In this document: positions 9,021-17,716 of the stretch, one piece after another
Layout: each line of letters opens with the position of its first letter
How positions within the stretch are numbered: the stretch's first letter is position 1
Assembly (NCBI GenBank): GCA_910578425.1
Contig: CAJTQX010000001.1
Span: 110,269 to 174,268, forward strand
DNA: 64,000 bases
Reading direction: 5' to 3'
Source of the DNA: an uncultured Anaerotignum sp.
GTDB taxonomy: Bacteria > Bacillota > Clostridia > Lachnospirales > Anaerotignaceae
Notes under the pieces: generated by a model
What the model was told of the DNA's origin: nothing
The model's input: the letters and a program-made list of their open reading frames with translations, nothing else
Database searches by the model: none
Position numbers and translations under genes: made by a program

Positions 9021-9058
9021 GGGGAAAGCCTGTATTTTGTATAGCTTTCCCCTTTTTT
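9021..9058 (+). terminator. Intrinsic terminator of the acrylate operon
   Basis: 9-bp stem GGGGAAAGC (9021..9029) with GCTTTCCCC (9044..9052), then six T (9053..9058). Confidence 0.9.
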
Positions 9059-9182
9059 GCGTTGGCTGATTTTTTCGGCAGGAGAGAAAACCTGCGCTGC
9101 TGTGAATTTGGTATACAAATGCAGGAAAAAGGTGTAAAATATGCCTGTATCTTTTCGGGGATTAGAGCGAAGGAGGGCTTTT

Positions 9183-9674
9183 ATGCTTGGAAAACAGGAA
9201 ATCAGGGCTTTTTTAGATGAGAAAAAGATAGCGTATGAATGGGCAGAACATGAGGCCGTTTATACAATTGAGGATATGGTGAAGCTGGGGCTGGAAGATA
9301 TGCAGGATGTGGCAAAGAACCTTTTCCTGCGGGATGCAAAGGGAAAGCGGCACTTCCTTGTTGTTGTGCGTGAGGATAAAAAAGTGGATTTGAAAAGACT
9401 GGGGGAGCTGATTGGCTGTTCGCGTCTTTCTTTTGCTTCGGAGGAACGGTTGGAGAAGTATCTGGGGCTGAAAAAAGGTTCCGTTACGCCGTTTGGGGTT
9501 TTGAATGATGAAAACAGGGCGGTCGAGGTGTATTTTGACGAGGATTTTTGCCATATGGAGAAAATCGGTGTACATCCGAATGAAAATACGGCTTCGGTAT
9601 TCCTCTCTGTGCAGGATCTTCTGGAAATCATTCGGGAACATGGCAATTCCCTGGAAATTATTTCGTTTACATAA
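9183..9674 (+). CDS. YbaK/ProX-type prolyl-tRNA editing protein
   Basis: Free-standing trans-editing domain that hydrolyses mischarged tRNA(Pro), most often Ala-tRNA(Pro) in the ProXp-ala/PrdX branch. 163 aa. Family features include the conserved Lys in VAKNLFLRD, the KKVDLKRLGE helix, GLKKGSVTPFG and the VGVHPNENT-like end (IGVHPNENT). An in-frame ATG exists at 9141, but ATG 9183 has AAGGAGGG 13 bases upstream and matches the family N-terminus. It is a single gene between the acrylate terminator and the miaB promoter. Confident for the family; substrate specificity is inferred. Confidence 0.85.
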   Translation: MLGKQEIRAFLDEKKIAYEWAEHEAVYTIEDMVKLGLEDMQDVAKNLFLRDAKGKRHFLVVVREDKKVDLKRLGELIGCSRLSFASEERLEKYLGLKKGSVTPFGVLNDENRAVEVYFDEDFCHMEKIGVHPNENTASVFLSVQDLLEIIREHGNSLEIISFT

Positions 9675-9701
9675 AATTTGCATGAAAACAGAAAAAAGCC
9701 G

Positions 9702-9730
9702 TTGAGAGAACTGACATTTTGTGGTATACT
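9702..9730 (+). promoter_or_regulatory. Promoter of the miaB operon
   Basis: TTGAGA (9702..9707), 17-base spacer, TATACT (9725..9730). Confidence 0.65.
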
Positions 9731-9738
9731 GTGAATGA

Positions 9739-9766
9739 CTTGCGGACAGGCTGTTCCTTCCGCAAG
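9739..9766 (+). other. Leader hairpin upstream of miaB
   Basis: CTTGCGGA (9739..9746) pairs with TCCGCAAG (9759..9766) around a 12-base loop, just at the expected 5' end of the miaB transcript. No U-run. Probably protects or structures the 5' end. Confidence 0.5.
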
Positions 9767-9792
9767 AGAACAGAAGCGGAAAGGACACAGGC

Positions 9793-11229
9793 ATGGAAAA
9801 CGATGAGAGGAACACGACTGCGGCCGGACAGGCAGAACGGCTGCGGCAGTTGGAATATATCCGCAGTGTGCGCAAAATAAATGATGCATATGCGGCGGAA
9901 ACCGGAAAAAAGAGGAAATTTTACAGCCTGGCAATGGGTTGCCAGATGAACGGGCATGATTCCGAAAAACTGGAAGGTATGCTGACAGAAATGGGCTACG
10001 AACAGACGCAGACAGAGACGGAAGCGGATTTTATCATTTATAATACCTGCTGTATCCGCGAAAATGCGGAACTGAAGGTGTACGGCAAGCTGGGTGCATT
10101 GAAGCACTATAAGGAAACACAGAATCCCAATGCAGTCATCGCGCTTTGCGGCTGCATGACCCAGCAGCCGACAGTATTGGAAACACTGCGGAAAAAATAT
10201 CCGCATGTAGATATTGTTTTTGGTACGTTTAACCTTTATAAACTGCCGGAGCTGACGCTGACGCGAATGGAAAGCGGCGAAACGGTGTATGATATCTGGC
10301 AGGAGCAGAAGGAGATTGTGGAGGACGTGCCTTCGCTGCGGGGGCATGCATATAAGGCAAGTGTAAATATTATGTATGGCTGCGATAATTTTTGTTCTTA
10401 CTGCATTGTGCCGTATGTGCGCGGGCGGGAACGCAGCCGCACACCGGAGGATATTCTGGCGGAGGTACGGAAGCTGGCGGCAGATGGCGTAAAGGAAATC
10501 ATGCTTTTAGGGCAGAATGTCAATTCTTACGGGAAAAAGCTGGAAAAGCCAGCCACGTTTGCGGGGCTTCTGCGGCAGATTAACGAAGTAGAAGGAATCG
10601 AGCGTGTCCGGTTTATGACTTCTCATCCGAAAGATTTATCAGACGAGCTGATACAGGCTATGGCGGAGTGTGACAAGGTGTGTAAATATCTGCATTTGCC
10701 GGTGCAGTCGGGCAGCAGCGAAATACTGCGGCGCATGAACCGCAGATATACCAGGGAAAGCTATCTGGAGCTGGTGCGGAAGGTACGCGCGGCAATGCCA
10801 GGCATTACGCTGAGCACAGACATCATCGTTGGTTTCCCGGGGGAAACGGAAGAGGATTTCCAGGAAACGCTGGATGTAATCCGGCAGGCGCGGTACAGCA
10901 CTGCATTCACGTTTCTGTATTCGCCGCGAACAGGCACGCCTGCTGCCGAGATGGAAAACCAGATTCCGGAGGATATTGCAAAGGAACGGTTCAACCGTAT
11001 GCTGGACGTGCTGAATCCTATTGTGCATGAGGTGCACGAGGAGCAGGTTGGAAATATTCTTGAGGTTTTTGTGGAAAAAATCAGCCGACAGGACAGCGGT
11101 ATTGTTTCCGGCAGGGCTGATAATAATATGCTGGTACATTTTCCCGGTGCGTCGGAATGCATCGGGCAGACGATACCTGTCAGAATTGTAGAAAACAAAA
11201 CATTTTATTTAATTGGAGAAAGGGTTTAG
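9793..11229 (+). CDS. miaB: tRNA-2-methylthio-N6-isopentenyladenosine synthase MiaB
   Basis: Radical-SAM methylthiotransferase that adds the 2-methylthio group to i6A37 of tRNAs reading UNN codons. 478 aa: UPF0004 domain (LAMGCQMNGHDSEK, NTCCIRENAE, CGCMTQQ) with three cluster cysteines, radical SAM CxxxCxxC at Cys197/201/204 (YGCDNFCSYCIVPY), HLPVQSGS, and a C-terminal TRAM domain. MiaA, which makes the i6A substrate, is encoded eight kilobases downstream in the same cluster. The next gene starts at the base after the stop. Confidence 0.96.
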   Translation: MENDERNTTAAGQAERLRQLEYIRSVRKINDAYAAETGKKRKFYSLAMGCQMNGHDSEKLEGMLTEMGYEQTQTETEADFIIYNTCCIRENAELKVYGKLGALKHYKETQNPNAVIALCGCMTQQPTVLETLRKKYPHVDIVFGTFNLYKLPELTLTRMESGETVYDIWQEQKEIVEDVPSLRGHAYKASVNIMYGCDNFCSYCIVPYVRGRERSRTPEDILAEVRKLAADGVKEIMLLGQNVNSYGKKLEKPATFAGLLRQINEVEGIERVRFMTSHPKDLSDELIQAMAECDKVCKYLHLPVQSGSSEILRRMNRRYTRESYLELVRKVRAAMPGITLSTDIIVGFPGETEEDFQETLDVIRQARYSTAFTFLYSPRTGTPAAEMENQIPEDIAKERFNRMLDVLNPIVHEVHEEQVGNILEVFVEKISRQDSGIVSGRADNNMLVHFPGASECIGQTIPVRIVENKTFYLIGERV

Positions 11230-11643
11230 GTGAAAAATATGGCATCTGTTTACGAAATGGCAAGAGCATTGGGTGAGGAATTGCAGAAAACACCTCAGGT
11301 AGAGGCTTTGCTGGAGGCAAAAAAAGCATATGAGAGCGACCCTGTGATTGGGAAGGAAATCGAGGAATACACAAGACTGCACCAGGAATTTGAAGCAAAA
11401 ATTCAGGCGGGCGGCGTTTCCATTGAGGAGCAGAAGGCGCACGCGGAGGAAATGAAACGGCGCGGTGAACTGATTAAATCCAATAAGCTGGCATCCGACC
11501 TGTTTGCGGCGGAAATGAATTTTAACAACTTTATGAATTCTGTATTCAATATCATTACGTCTACGCTTTCCGGCGAGGAGCCTGACATGGGCGGCGGATG
11601 CGACCCGAGCTGCTGCTCCAGCTGCGGGGGCGGCTGCCACTAA
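11230..11643 (+). CDS. YlbF/YmcA family protein with Cys-rich tail
   Basis: Small helical protein of the RicAFT (YmcA-YlbF-YaaT) group, which in Bacillus forms an iron-sulfur complex that modulates RNase Y maturation of mRNAs and development. 137 aa; helical body followed by GGGCDPSCCSSCGGGCH, a cysteine cluster like that ending YlbF. Its position next to miaB and before mutS instead matches ymcA (ricA) in Bacillus, so it could stand for either paralogue. GTG 11230 abuts the miaB stop with GGAGAAAGGG upstream; ATG 11239 is the alternative start. Confidence 0.85.
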   Translation: MKNMASVYEMARALGEELQKTPQVEALLEAKKAYESDPVIGKEIEEYTRLHQEFEAKIQAGGVSIEEQKAHAEEMKRRGELIKSNKLASDLFAAEMNFNNFMNSVFNIITSTLSGEEPDMGGGCDPSCCSSCGGGCH

Positions 11644-11660
11644 GGGGCATTACGGGGCTT

Positions 11661-11685
11661 TTTCCCGCTTGGATTTGGCGGGAAA
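11661..11685 (+). terminator. Possible weak terminator after the YlbF gene
   Basis: TTTCCCGC (11661..11668) pairs with GCGGGAAA (11678..11685). Only a short mixed tail follows, so termination is likely partial at best. Confidence 0.35.
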
Positions 11686-11721
11686 GAGTTTCCCGGCTCA
11701 TAGGGGAAAGGAGAAAATGTT

Positions 11722-12216
11722 ATGGAAATCAGATACCATACCACTGGGGATTCTCTTGCGGAAATCAGTGGTGTATATGAAAAAAGCTGGAAATATGCTT
11801 ATCAGGATATTATCCCGCAGAGTTACCTTGATGCCATTCCTGCCGGAAATTGGGTGGATTTTATCCAAAATGCAGACGGGAAACATCTGATTGCCGTAGA
11901 AAATGGGGAAATTATTGGTGCTGCGTTTTGTTGCCCATCAAGATGGAATGACTATAAGGAGTTTGGTGAAATCGTATCACTTTATTTTCTTCCGGAGTAT
12001 ATCGGAAAGAGCTGCGGCAGACAGATGCTCAGGCGGTGTATTGAGGAGTTGGAAATGCTTGGATTTACTGAAATCCTTCTATGGGTTTTGGAGGAAAACC
12101 ACAGGGCAAGGAGATTTTATGAGCAGAATGGCTTTATTCTCTCGATGGAACGCCGAGGGGATAGGATCGGCGGGAAAGAAGTTCTGGAAATGATGTATAT
12201 ATATCAGCCGGAATGA
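11722..12216 (+). CDS. GNAT family N-acetyltransferase
   Basis: Predicted acetyl-CoA-dependent acetyltransferase. 164 aa. The GNAT core is visible: YLGAIP-like acceptor region (YLDAIPAGNW), VSLYFLPEYIGKSCGRQML (strand 4 and the CoA pyrophosphate loop in its IGKSCGRQM form), then LWVLEENHRARRFYEQNGF, the classic strand 5/helix 5 signature. RBS AAAGGAG precedes ATG 11722. First of three small genes lying between the ylbF and mutS genes. Substrate unknown. Confidence 0.85.
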   Translation: MEIRYHTTGDSLAEISGVYEKSWKYAYQDIIPQSYLDAIPAGNWVDFIQNADGKHLIAVENGEIIGAAFCCPSRWNDYKEFGEIVSLYFLPEYIGKSCGRQMLRRCIEELEMLGFTEILLWVLEENHRARRFYEQNGFILSMERRGDRIGGKEVLEMMYIYQPE

Positions 12217-12241
12217 TTTTTTCTGCAACGGAGGGATTGCG

Positions 12242-12637
12242 GTGGAGAAGCTTCAGCGAAACCGTTTGTTTCAATACATAGAGGATTTTTATAGTACAGA
12301 ACCGGAATACCTTTGGGCAAAATACCCTTCCTACGCGGTTTTCCGGCATTCGGCAAGCCGGAAATGGTTTGCCGCTGTGATGGAACTTCAAAAGAGCAGG
12401 CTGGGATTATCCGGCAGCGGTTGTGTGGACGTTCTGAATGTAAAATGTGATTCTGTTTTGATCGGCTCCCTGCTGGCGGAGGAAGGCTTTCTTCCGGCGT
12501 ACCATATGAATAAAAATACATGGATTTCTGTCCTGCTTGATGAAACGGTGCCGGACGAAAGAATTTTGCCGTTGCTGGAATGGAGTTATGATGCCGTTGC
12601 GCCGAAAGGGAAACGGAGAAAACAGGAACAGATATAG
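12242..12637 (+). CDS. MmcQ/YjbR family protein
   Basis: 131 aa, whole length matches the small YjbR/MmcQ family, with the NRLFQYIEDFYSTEPEYLW start, YPSYAVFRH, VDVLNVKCD and IGSLLAEEGFLPAYHMNK blocks. The family has a CyaY-like or double-wing fold and is often annotated as DNA-binding, but its role is not settled. GTG start with GGAGG (12231..12235) upstream; the previous gene ends 25 bases earlier. Probably co-transcribed with the flanking GNAT and Imm22 genes. Confidence 0.8.
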   Translation: MEKLQRNRLFQYIEDFYSTEPEYLWAKYPSYAVFRHSASRKWFAAVMELQKSRLGLSGSGCVDVLNVKCDSVLIGSLLAEEGFLPAYHMNKNTWISVLLDETVPDERILPLLEWSYDAVAPKGKRRKQEQI

Positions 12638-12654
12638 CCGGAAAGGGGGACACT

Positions 12655-13041
12655 ATGGAAAAAGAAGGAATCGTGTCTGTCTGGGCGGGAGTATTTGAAA
12701 GCGAAGAAGCCCTGTTGGAGTATGCCGCAGAGGAGTATTTTGACGATGAGGGAAATGAAGTTGTTTCCCCTTTCAGCAGGGATTTTTTTGACGGGGAGAT
12801 ATGGGCGTTTGACCCTGATTTCTGGGAACGGGGCTTTCGGGAAATGACAACAGACCCGAAAACCTTAGTGTTTCATTTTTCAGAAGGTACAACGGTCGGC
12901 GAAGGATTGCAGGAATGTTTTCCTGAAGGTCTGGGGGACGCCTGCAATGCGGCGATTTTGGTTTACAATTACGAATATGACGGGAACGCCGATGTTCCGA
13001 GCGCGCCAGTAAGGTTTTTGGCGGCTGTCCCTTATGAATAA
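12655..13041 (+). CDS. Immunity protein 22 (Imm22)-like
   Basis: 128-aa acidic cytoplasmic protein resembling the Imm22 family of polymorphic-toxin immunity proteins: VSVWAGVFESEEALLEY at the N-terminus, a DDEG..VSPFSRDF block, and hydrophobic strands near the end. No toxin gene is adjacent, so it would be an orphan immunity gene, a pattern common in gut Firmicutes facing toxins of competitors. Assignment is from recalled sequence pattern and the protective role is inference. AAGGGGG ribosome site before the ATG. Confidence 0.65.
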   Translation: MEKEGIVSVWAGVFESEEALLEYAAEEYFDDEGNEVVSPFSRDFFDGEIWAFDPDFWERGFREMTTDPKTLVFHFSEGTTVGEGLQECFPEGLGDACNAAILVYNYEYDGNADVPSAPVRFLAAVPYE

Positions 13042-13105
13042 GGAAAACCGGAGATATTTTGCGGCGGCAAAAGTTTATGGCAACCGGAAAGGAGGAAAGA
13101 CGTTC

Positions 13106-15727
13106 ATGGCAAAAATCACGCCCATGATGCAGCAATACTTTGAGATCAAGGAGAACTACAAGCATTGTCTGCTTTTTTTTCGTTTAGGGGATTTTTATGA
13201 AATGTTTTTCGAGGACGCGGTGATTGCGTCAAAGGAATTGGAAATTACCCTGACGGGAAAAGACTGGGGACAGGAGGAACGCGCGCCGATGTGCGGCGTG
13301 CCGTTCCATTCGGCGGACGGGTATATCGCCAGGCTGGTGGAAAAGGGCTACAAGGTGGCCATCTGTGAACAGACGGAGGACCCGAAGGCGGCAAAGGGCA
13401 TTGTCAGGCGGGAGGTTATTCGCGTTGTAACGCCGGGGACGGTGCTGGATAACGCGATTTTGGACGAAACGAAAAACAATTACATCCTTTCGGTTTTCAG
13501 CAGCGGCGGCGGATACGGCATTTCGGTCTGCGATGTGACGACAGGGGAATTCCAGACAACAGAATTTTCCAGCATACAGGCAGCAGCAAAGATACTCGAT
13601 GAAACGGCGCGCTTTTCTCCGGCGGAGTTGATCTGCAACGAGACTTTTCTGAGCAGCCCGCTTGCAAAGGAAATGCAGGACAGGTTCCATCTTTTCCTGA
13701 ACGATATAGACAGCAGGATGTTTGATTTTCAGACGGCAAAAGATGTTCTGCAAAAGCATTTCCGTGTAAAATCGTTGGACGGCTATGGGCTGAAAAAGAA
13801 AATGCTGGCTGTTTCCGCATCGGGCGCGCTGCTCTGGTATTTGCAGGAGACACAGAAAAATGACCTGAGTCATATTTCCGGACTGAAATATTACACAACG
13901 GGCGATTTTATGCTTTTGGACGTTTCCAGCCGGAGAAATCTGGAACTGACGGAAACAATGCGGGAAAAAAATAAAAAAGGCTCCCTTTTAAGCGTGCTGG
14001 ACAAAACCAAAACAGCGATGGGCGCGCGGCTTCTGCGAAAATGGGTGGAGCAGCCTCTGCTTTCTGTGGAAGAAATTCGGAAACGTCTGGACGGCGTGGA
14101 GGAATTGGCAAACGACCTTTTTTTGCGGGAGGAAATCAAGGATATCCTGCGCTCTATGTATGATTTTGAGCGCATTATGGGGCGAGTGGTTTACCAGAAT
14201 GCCAATGCGAGGGATTTGACTGCTCTGAAAAATTCCATTGAAAATCTGCCCCTGCTGAAAAATGTGCTGGGACGCTGTAAAAGTGCGTATCTCAGGGAAT
14301 TGCATGAGCAGCTTGACCCGCTGGAAAATATACATATGCTGATTGCACAGGCGATTGTGGAGGACCCGCCGTTTTCTGTGCGGGAAGGCGGAATGATTCG
14401 CGAGGGTTATTCCGATGAGCTGGATACCTATGCCAAAGCAAAACGGGACGGTACCTCATGGATCCGTCAGTTGGAGGAGGAAGAACGGGAAAAGACAGGC
14501 ATCAAAAACCTGAAAGTGCGTTATAACAAGGTTTTTGGGTATTACATTGAAATTACAAAATCGAACCTTGACGGTGCGCCGGAACGTTATATCCGCAAGC
14601 AGACGCTGGCGAACTGCGAACGCTTTATTACGCCGGAGCTGAAAGAACTGGAAGAACTGATTCTTGGCGCAGAGGATAAAATTACAACGTTGGAATATGA
14701 CATGTTCTGCGAGATACGGAACGCTGTTGCCGCGGAGGTAGAGCGGATACAATTCTGTGCGTATATTGTTTCAGTGGCGGACTGTCTTCAGTCGCTGGCG
14801 GAAACGGCGCAGACGATGCAGTATGTAAAGCCGCTGGTGGACGATGGGGAGTGTATTTCCGTCAGGGGAGGACGGCACCCTGTTGTAGAGAAAATGATGG
14901 AGGGACAGTTTATCCCCAACGATGTTTATTTGGACCAGAAGGAAACAAGGCTTGCAATCATCACCGGTCCGAATATGGCAGGAAAATCTACATATATGCG
15001 GCAGACGGCGTTGATTGTGCTGATGGCGCAGATCGGGAGCTTTGTGCCTGCGGAGGAGGCGCATATTGGCATTGTTGACCGCATATTTACGCGCGTGGGT
15101 GCGTCCGATGATTTGAGTGCGGGACAGAGTACGTTTATGGTAGAAATGACGGAGGTCGCGAATATCCTGCATAACGCTACGGCGAAAAGCCTGCTGATAT
15201 TGGACGAAATCGGCAGGGGAACGAGTACGTTCGACGGGCTAAGTATTGCGTGGGCAGTGCTGGAATATATTGCGGACGAAAAACAGATTGGCGCGAAAAC
15301 GCTTTTTGCAACGCATTATCATGAATTAAGCGAACTGGAGGGCAAGCTGCCAGGCGTGAAGAACTACTGCATTGCGGTGCAGGAGCAGGGAGAGGACATT
15401 GTTTTCCTGCGGAAAATACAGCGCGGCGGCGCAGACCACAGCTATGGCGTGCAGGTGGCAAAGCTGGCGGGACTGCCGCTGAAGGTTATCCGGCGCAGCG
15501 GGCAGATATTGAAACAGCTCAACGCGGCGGATATTACGAAGAAAGCGAAAAAAATTGCGGCGGAATCGAAGGAAAACGCGGAAGAAACGGCAAAACAGAT
15601 AGATATGTTTTCCGTGGGCGAAAATCAGATGATAGATGAGATTTCAAAGCTGGACGTTATGACAATGACACCCATTGAGGCTTTGCAAAAGCTGTTTGAA
15701 TTGCAGAAGAAGGCCAAAGGGATGTGA
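13106..15727 (+). CDS. mutS: DNA mismatch repair protein MutS
   Basis: Recognises mismatches and small loops as a dimer and signals to MutL. 873 aa. N-terminal mismatch-binding domain with the F-x-E motif (RLGDFYEMFFEDA), lever/clamp region, Walker A GPNMAGKSTYMRQ, Walker B LLILDEIGRGTSTFDG and a C-terminal helix-turn-helix. The open frame extends to 13034, but ATG 13106 follows GGAGG (13091..13095) and matches the family start MAKITPMMQQY. mutL follows after 18 bases. Confidence 0.97.
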   Translation: MAKITPMMQQYFEIKENYKHCLLFFRLGDFYEMFFEDAVIASKELEITLTGKDWGQEERAPMCGVPFHSADGYIARLVEKGYKVAICEQTEDPKAAKGIVRREVIRVVTPGTVLDNAILDETKNNYILSVFSSGGGYGISVCDVTTGEFQTTEFSSIQAAAKILDETARFSPAELICNETFLSSPLAKEMQDRFHLFLNDIDSRMFDFQTAKDVLQKHFRVKSLDGYGLKKKMLAVSASGALLWYLQETQKNDLSHISGLKYYTTGDFMLLDVSSRRNLELTETMREKNKKGSLLSVLDKTKTAMGARLLRKWVEQPLLSVEEIRKRLDGVEELANDLFLREEIKDILRSMYDFERIMGRVVYQNANARDLTALKNSIENLPLLKNVLGRCKSAYLRELHEQLDPLENIHMLIAQAIVEDPPFSVREGGMIREGYSDELDTYAKAKRDGTSWIRQLEEEEREKTGIKNLKVRYNKVFGYYIEITKSNLDGAPERYIRKQTLANCERFITPELKELEELILGAEDKITTLEYDMFCEIRNAVAAEVERIQFCAYIVSVADCLQSLAETAQTMQYVKPLVDDGECISVRGGRHPVVEKMMEGQFIPNDVYLDQKETRLAIITGPNMAGKSTYMRQTALIVLMAQIGSFVPAEEAHIGIVDRIFTRVGASDDLSAGQSTFMVEMTEVANILHNATAKSLLILDEIGRGTSTFDGLSIAWAVLEYIADEKQIGAKTLFATHYHELSELEGKLPGVKNYCIAVQEQGEDIVFLRKIQRGGADHSYGVQVAKLAGLPLKVIRRSGQILKQLNAADITKKAKKIAAESKENAEETAKQIDMFSVGENQMIDEISKLDVMTMTPIEALQKLFELQKKAKGM

Positions 15728-15745
15728 CGATAAAGGGAGGGAGCC

Positions 15746-17704
15746 ATGCAGAAAATACAGTTGCTGGATTCCAAAACCATAAATAAAATTGCGGCGGGGG
15801 AGGTTGTAGAATCCCCCAGATCCGTTGTAAAGGAACTGGCGGAAAACGCCATTGACGCCGGAGCCAGTACGGTTACGGTAGAAATACGGGAGGGCGGCGT
15901 TTCGCTGATCCGCGTAACGGACAACGGATGCGGCATACCGAAGGAGCAGGTGAAAAATGCGTTTCTGCGCCACGCTACGAGCAAGATGGCACAGATTGAG
16001 GATTTGGAAAGCATTTTTACGCTGGGCTTTCGTGGGGAGGCTTTGGCGAGCATCGCCGCCGTGGCGCAGGTGGAAATGGTGACGAAAACCGCCGGCGAAG
16101 AAACAGGGACAAAAATCTGCGTCAGCGGCGGGGAAGTGGAAAGTATTGAGGACACAGCCTGTCTGGAAGGGACAAGCATTACGGTACGGAATTTATTTTA
16201 CAATGTGCCCGCGCGGCGGAAGTTTCTGAAAAAACCCGCAACGGAAAGCGGATATGTTTCCGATTTGGTGAATAAGCTGGCACTGGGCCATCCGGAGGTG
16301 TCATTTCGCTATCAGAATAATGGGAGTACGATACTGCATACCGCCGGAAACAATGACCCGAAAGCCGCCGTTTTTTATGTGTATGGAAAGGACGCGGCGA
16401 ACAGTATGCTCCCGATTGCATACAGGCAGGGGGAATATGCTGTGACGGGGCTGATTGCAAAGCCGCAGTTTTGCAGGGCAAACCGCAGCTATGAAAACCT
16501 GTTTATCAATGGCAGGTTTATTCGGAACAATGTTGTTTCTATGGCTGTGGAAGACGCGTATAAAACAAAGCTGCTGATTGGGAAATTTCCGGTGTTTGTG
16601 CTGAATTTGGAGGTTTCGCCCGCGTTGGTGGACGTGAACGTGCATCCCGCAAAGCTGGAGGTACGTTTTCGGAACGATGGGGAGGTATACGATTTCTTTT
16701 ATCAGGCGGTCAGCAGGGCTTTGCAGGATACAACGCTGATTCCACAGGGAAATCTGGAAAAGAAGCCTGCGGGAAAAGCTGAGAAACAGCCGGAGCCTGT
16801 GCAGGAAATGCTGACAGAGGAACGACGGACGGAAATGGAAAAAATTCCTGTTCAAAAAGAAGAAAGCCCGTTCGCCGTAGAAGTGGCACCGCCATTCGGC
16901 CAGCAGGAGAACAGGCGGGCGGAAAGCAGGACTGCGCCGCCGATCAGCGCGAATGGGTGTGCAAACGGAAAGAGCGTAGACCAGCTTTTGAAACGGACTG
17001 CGCCGAACAGCGGCGTATCCCAGACGGCAGAGCCTTATGCGGTGGGGAAGCCGCAGGGAAGACTTACGCCAAGAACGGAAATGCCTGCTGTAGAGATGGA
17101 AACAGCGGGAGAGAAACAGCCGTTTTTCAAAGATTACCGAATTGTTGGGCAGGTGTTCCATACCTATTGGATTGTGGAGCAGGGCGACTGTCTGTACCTT
17201 ATCGACCAGCATGCCGCGCATGAACGGATACTATATGAGGAATTGATGGGACGTTTCCAGCGGGAAAATGTGGTTTCACAACGGCTTTTGACGCCCGTTA
17301 TGCTGCGGCTGACACCATCCGAAACGGAAACTCTGCGGGAAAATCGCACGCTTTTGGAGAGCTTTGGCTTTGAATTGGAGGATTTCAGCGGGACATTCGC
17401 GCTTCGTGCTGTTCCGATGCTTCTGCGAGAGCAGGATGGCGTGGGATTTTTTACAGAAATATTAGACAGGCTGGCGGAGGAAAGGATACGGAATGTATAT
17501 GATTTGAAGCTGGGAGCCGTAGCAACGATGGCTTGCAAGGCGGCTGTGAAAGGGCATGACGCGATGAGCGCGAAAGAAGCGGAAGCACTGATTGGGCGGC
17601 TGCTGGAACTGGAAAATCCGTTTACCTGCCCGCATGGCAGGCCAACAATTGTTGCATTAAAGCAGTATGATTTGGAAAAGATGTTCAAAAGAATTCAGAA
17701 TTAA
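15746..17704 (+). CDS. mutL: DNA mismatch repair protein MutL
   Basis: GHKL ATPase that links mismatch recognition to strand incision. 652 aa. N-terminal motifs ENAIDAGA, DNGCGI and GFRGEALASI; a low-complexity, proline/glutamate-rich linker (about residues 335-455); C-terminal endonuclease domain with DQHAAHERILYEEL, the metal-binding DQHA(X)2E(X)4E motif, so this is the self-nicking type expected in a bacterium without MutH. Lies between mutS and miaA in one operon. Confidence 0.97.
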   Translation: MQKIQLLDSKTINKIAAGEVVESPRSVVKELAENAIDAGASTVTVEIREGGVSLIRVTDNGCGIPKEQVKNAFLRHATSKMAQIEDLESIFTLGFRGEALASIAAVAQVEMVTKTAGEETGTKICVSGGEVESIEDTACLEGTSITVRNLFYNVPARRKFLKKPATESGYVSDLVNKLALGHPEVSFRYQNNGSTILHTAGNNDPKAAVFYVYGKDAANSMLPIAYRQGEYAVTGLIAKPQFCRANRSYENLFINGRFIRNNVVSMAVEDAYKTKLLIGKFPVFVLNLEVSPALVDVNVHPAKLEVRFRNDGEVYDFFYQAVSRALQDTTLIPQGNLEKKPAGKAEKQPEPVQEMLTEERRTEMEKIPVQKEESPFAVEVAPPFGQQENRRAESRTAPPISANGCANGKSVDQLLKRTAPNSGVSQTAEPYAVGKPQGRLTPRTEMPAVEMETAGEKQPFFKDYRIVGQVFHTYWIVEQGDCLYLIDQHAAHERILYEELMGRFQRENVVSQRLLTPVMLRLTPSETETLRENRTLLESFGFELEDFSGTFALRAVPMLLREQDGVGFFTEILDRLAEERIRNVYDLKLGAVATMACKAAVKGHDAMSAKEAEALIGRLLELENPFTCPHGRPTIVALKQYDLEKMFKRIQN

Positions 17705-17716
17705 AGGGTGAGGCTG

